Made by a program: the position numbers and the translations under genes. From Methanofollis sp. (GTDB lineage Archaea > Halobacteriota > Methanomicrobia > Methanomicrobiales > Methanofollaceae): a stretch of 5,285 nucleotides of DNA. Positions 4,504 to 5,285 of the stretch are shown piece by piece. The stretch's first letter is position 1. Each line of letters starts with the position of its first letter. The DNA is taken from the NCBI GenBank assembly GCA_028696365.1, contig JAQVHG010000162.1, positions 1-5,285 on the forward strand, given 5' to 3'. A model generated the notes under the pieces. It worked only from the letters and a program-made list of their open reading frames with translations. It was not told the DNA's origin and did not search any database.

Positions 4504-4944
4504 ATGGACGAGATCAGGATCTATGACTCCGCCTCGGGAACGGTCAGGTCAGTGGCGCGGTGCCGGCTCACCAAGGAAGAGTGGCGGCGGCGACTCGCTC
4601 CTGAGGCCTTCAGGGTCGCCAGAGAAGGGGGTACCGAACCGCCCTTCACCGGAAAATACCATGCGTGGAAGGCGACGGGAGTCTACCGCTGCGTCTGCTG
4701 CGGCACCGACCTCTTCCTCTCTGAGGCGAAGTTCGATTCAGGCACTGGGTGGCCGAGTTTCGGAGCGCCGGTCTCTGACCTGAATATCACGACACAGAGC
4801 GACCGGCGTTATGGCATAGAGAGGAAAGAGGTACTCTGCTCACGGTGCGACGCCCATCTCGGCCATGTCTTCGATGACGGACCGCCGCCGATCGGTCTAC
4901 GGTACTGCATCAACTCCGCCTCCCTCGTCTTCACCAAAAGGTGA
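4504..4944 (+). CDS. msrB: Peptide-methionine (R)-S-oxide reductase MsrB
   Basis: The 146-residue product reduces the R-epimer of methionine sulfoxide in proteins. Landmarks in order are the start region with KEEW (24-27), GTEPPFTGKY (43-52), a zinc knuckle CVCC (C63 and C66) with its partner CSRC (C112, C115), SGTGWPSF (79-86), AHLGHVFDDGPPP (117-129) and the catalytic RYCINSASLVF (133-143) with C135 as nucleophile. The common resolving Cys of the SGCGWPSF type is Thr (T81), so recycling must use another Cys (C65 or C20 are the spare ones) or direct attack by thioredoxin. The N-terminal 20 residues (MDEIRIYDSASGTVRSVARC) are longer than the minimal domain and are not recognised. The ATG is fixed by GGAGG 6 nt upstream. 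It follows FKBP by 42 nt and may share its transcript. Confidence 0.96.
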   Translation: MDEIRIYDSASGTVRSVARCRLTKEEWRRRLAPEAFRVAREGGTEPPFTGKYHAWKATGVYRCVCCGTDLFLSEAKFDSGTGWPSFGAPVSDLNITTQSDRRYGIERKEVLCSRCDAHLGHVFDDGPPPIGLRYCINSASLVFTKR

Positions 4945-4977
4945 GCAAAATGGATGAAAACGCTTAATCCTCATAAA

Positions 4978-4981
4978 GGAG
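4978..4981 (+). promoter_or_regulatory. Ribosome-binding site of the last gene
   Basis: GGAG within AAAGGAG (4975-4981) is 10 nt from the ATG at 4992, slightly long but the best site available. A TTG at 4988 is in another frame, so the ATG is chosen. Confidence 0.5.
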
Positions 4982-4991
4982 TTAATCTTGT

Positions 4992-5285
4992 ATGGGAGGT
5001 GTGTACGCCGGCGAGGCCGCGGCCCTCAGGGACGAGGTGCGGGACGCAGTCATGAGCGCGGAAGACTACCACCAGGAGATGCAGAAGACCCCGGGATGGA
5101 CTCGGGTTGAAACTTCTGTCCTTCTTCTCGCCGTCGTCACCACCGTAGCGCTCTTTCTCTTCGTCGACGGTGCTCTCCTCTTCTGGATCGTGGCCAGTTT
5201 CTACCTCTATATGTTCCACCCCCTTGCCATGTTCATCCCCTCAGGTGAGAGCGGTAAGGGTGCCCCGCGCCGGGAGGATCTGGTC
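4992..5285 (+). CDS. Unrecognised small membrane protein, N-terminal part (cut by window end)
   Basis: The frame from the ATG at 4992 stays open to the window end, giving 98 residues. Residues 1-38 are hydrophilic and probably helical (GEAAALRDEVRDAVMSAEDY, then HQEMQKTPGWTRVE). Two closely spaced hydrophobic segments follow, about 41-58 and 61-82, joined by a short VDGA turn, and then a charged stretch (SGESGKGAPRRED). This suggests a helical hairpin in the membrane with both ends on the same side, probably cytoplasmic. There is no signal peptide. I recognise no family. It lies 47 nt after MsrB on the same strand, with its own ribosome site. A CTTAATCC at 4963-4970 is at best a weak promoter, so co-transcription with MsrB is possible. 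Confidence 0.7.
   Translation, partial: MGGVYAGEAAALRDEVRDAVMSAEDYHQEMQKTPGWTRVETSVLLLAVVTTVALFLFVDGALLFWIVASFYLYMFHPLAMFIPSGESGKGAPRREDLV

Noticed and set aside
4950..4967. Five-codon reading frame between MsrB and the last gene
   Set aside because: It is too short, with no ribosome site and no sign of attenuation structure.

Overview
The window looks like chromosomal DNA from a GC-rich archaeon, most likely a methanogen of the Methanomicrobiales type. This is inferred from several things: TATA-type promoters with probable leaderless starts, Shine-Dalgarno sites resembling GGAGGTGA, a T-tract terminator, an MJ0936-type phosphodiesterase, an archaeal SlyD-like FKBP, and a secreted protein with N-glycosylation sequons and an anchored C-terminus. 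The genus cannot be fixed without a database search.

Left part (1-1714, minus strand): a polar amino-acid ABC importer, read right to left as a lipoprotein binding protein, a membrane permease, and an ATPase cut by the window edge after 42 residues. Permease and ATPase are tightly coupled (3-nt gap). Binding protein and permease are separated by 124 nt holding an inverted repeat around a perfect 10-bp palindrome, a possible point of differential expression.

Middle (1875-3371): an MJ0936/YfcE-family metallophosphodiesterase on the plus strand converges with a minus-strand gene for a secreted, Cys- and sequon-containing protein with a Thr-rich stalk, membrane helix and RRR tail. The latter ends directly on a T7 terminator.

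About 660 bases without a credible gene (3372-4029) follow. They hold the surface-protein promoter, a long imperfect inverted repeat (24-bp arms, 3521-3708) with further pairing on its right, and a run of consecutive stem-loops (3843-3982) just upstream of the next promoter. These are the least explained parts of the window.

Right part (4030-5285, plus strand): an FKBP-type prolyl isomerase/chaperone, then a methionine sulfoxide reductase B whose ribosome-binding site lies inside a predicted hairpin, then the start of an unrecognised two-helix membrane protein cut by the window end. FKBP and MsrB together form a small protein-folding and repair pair. No CRISPR array, tRNA, rRNA, transposase or defence system was seen.
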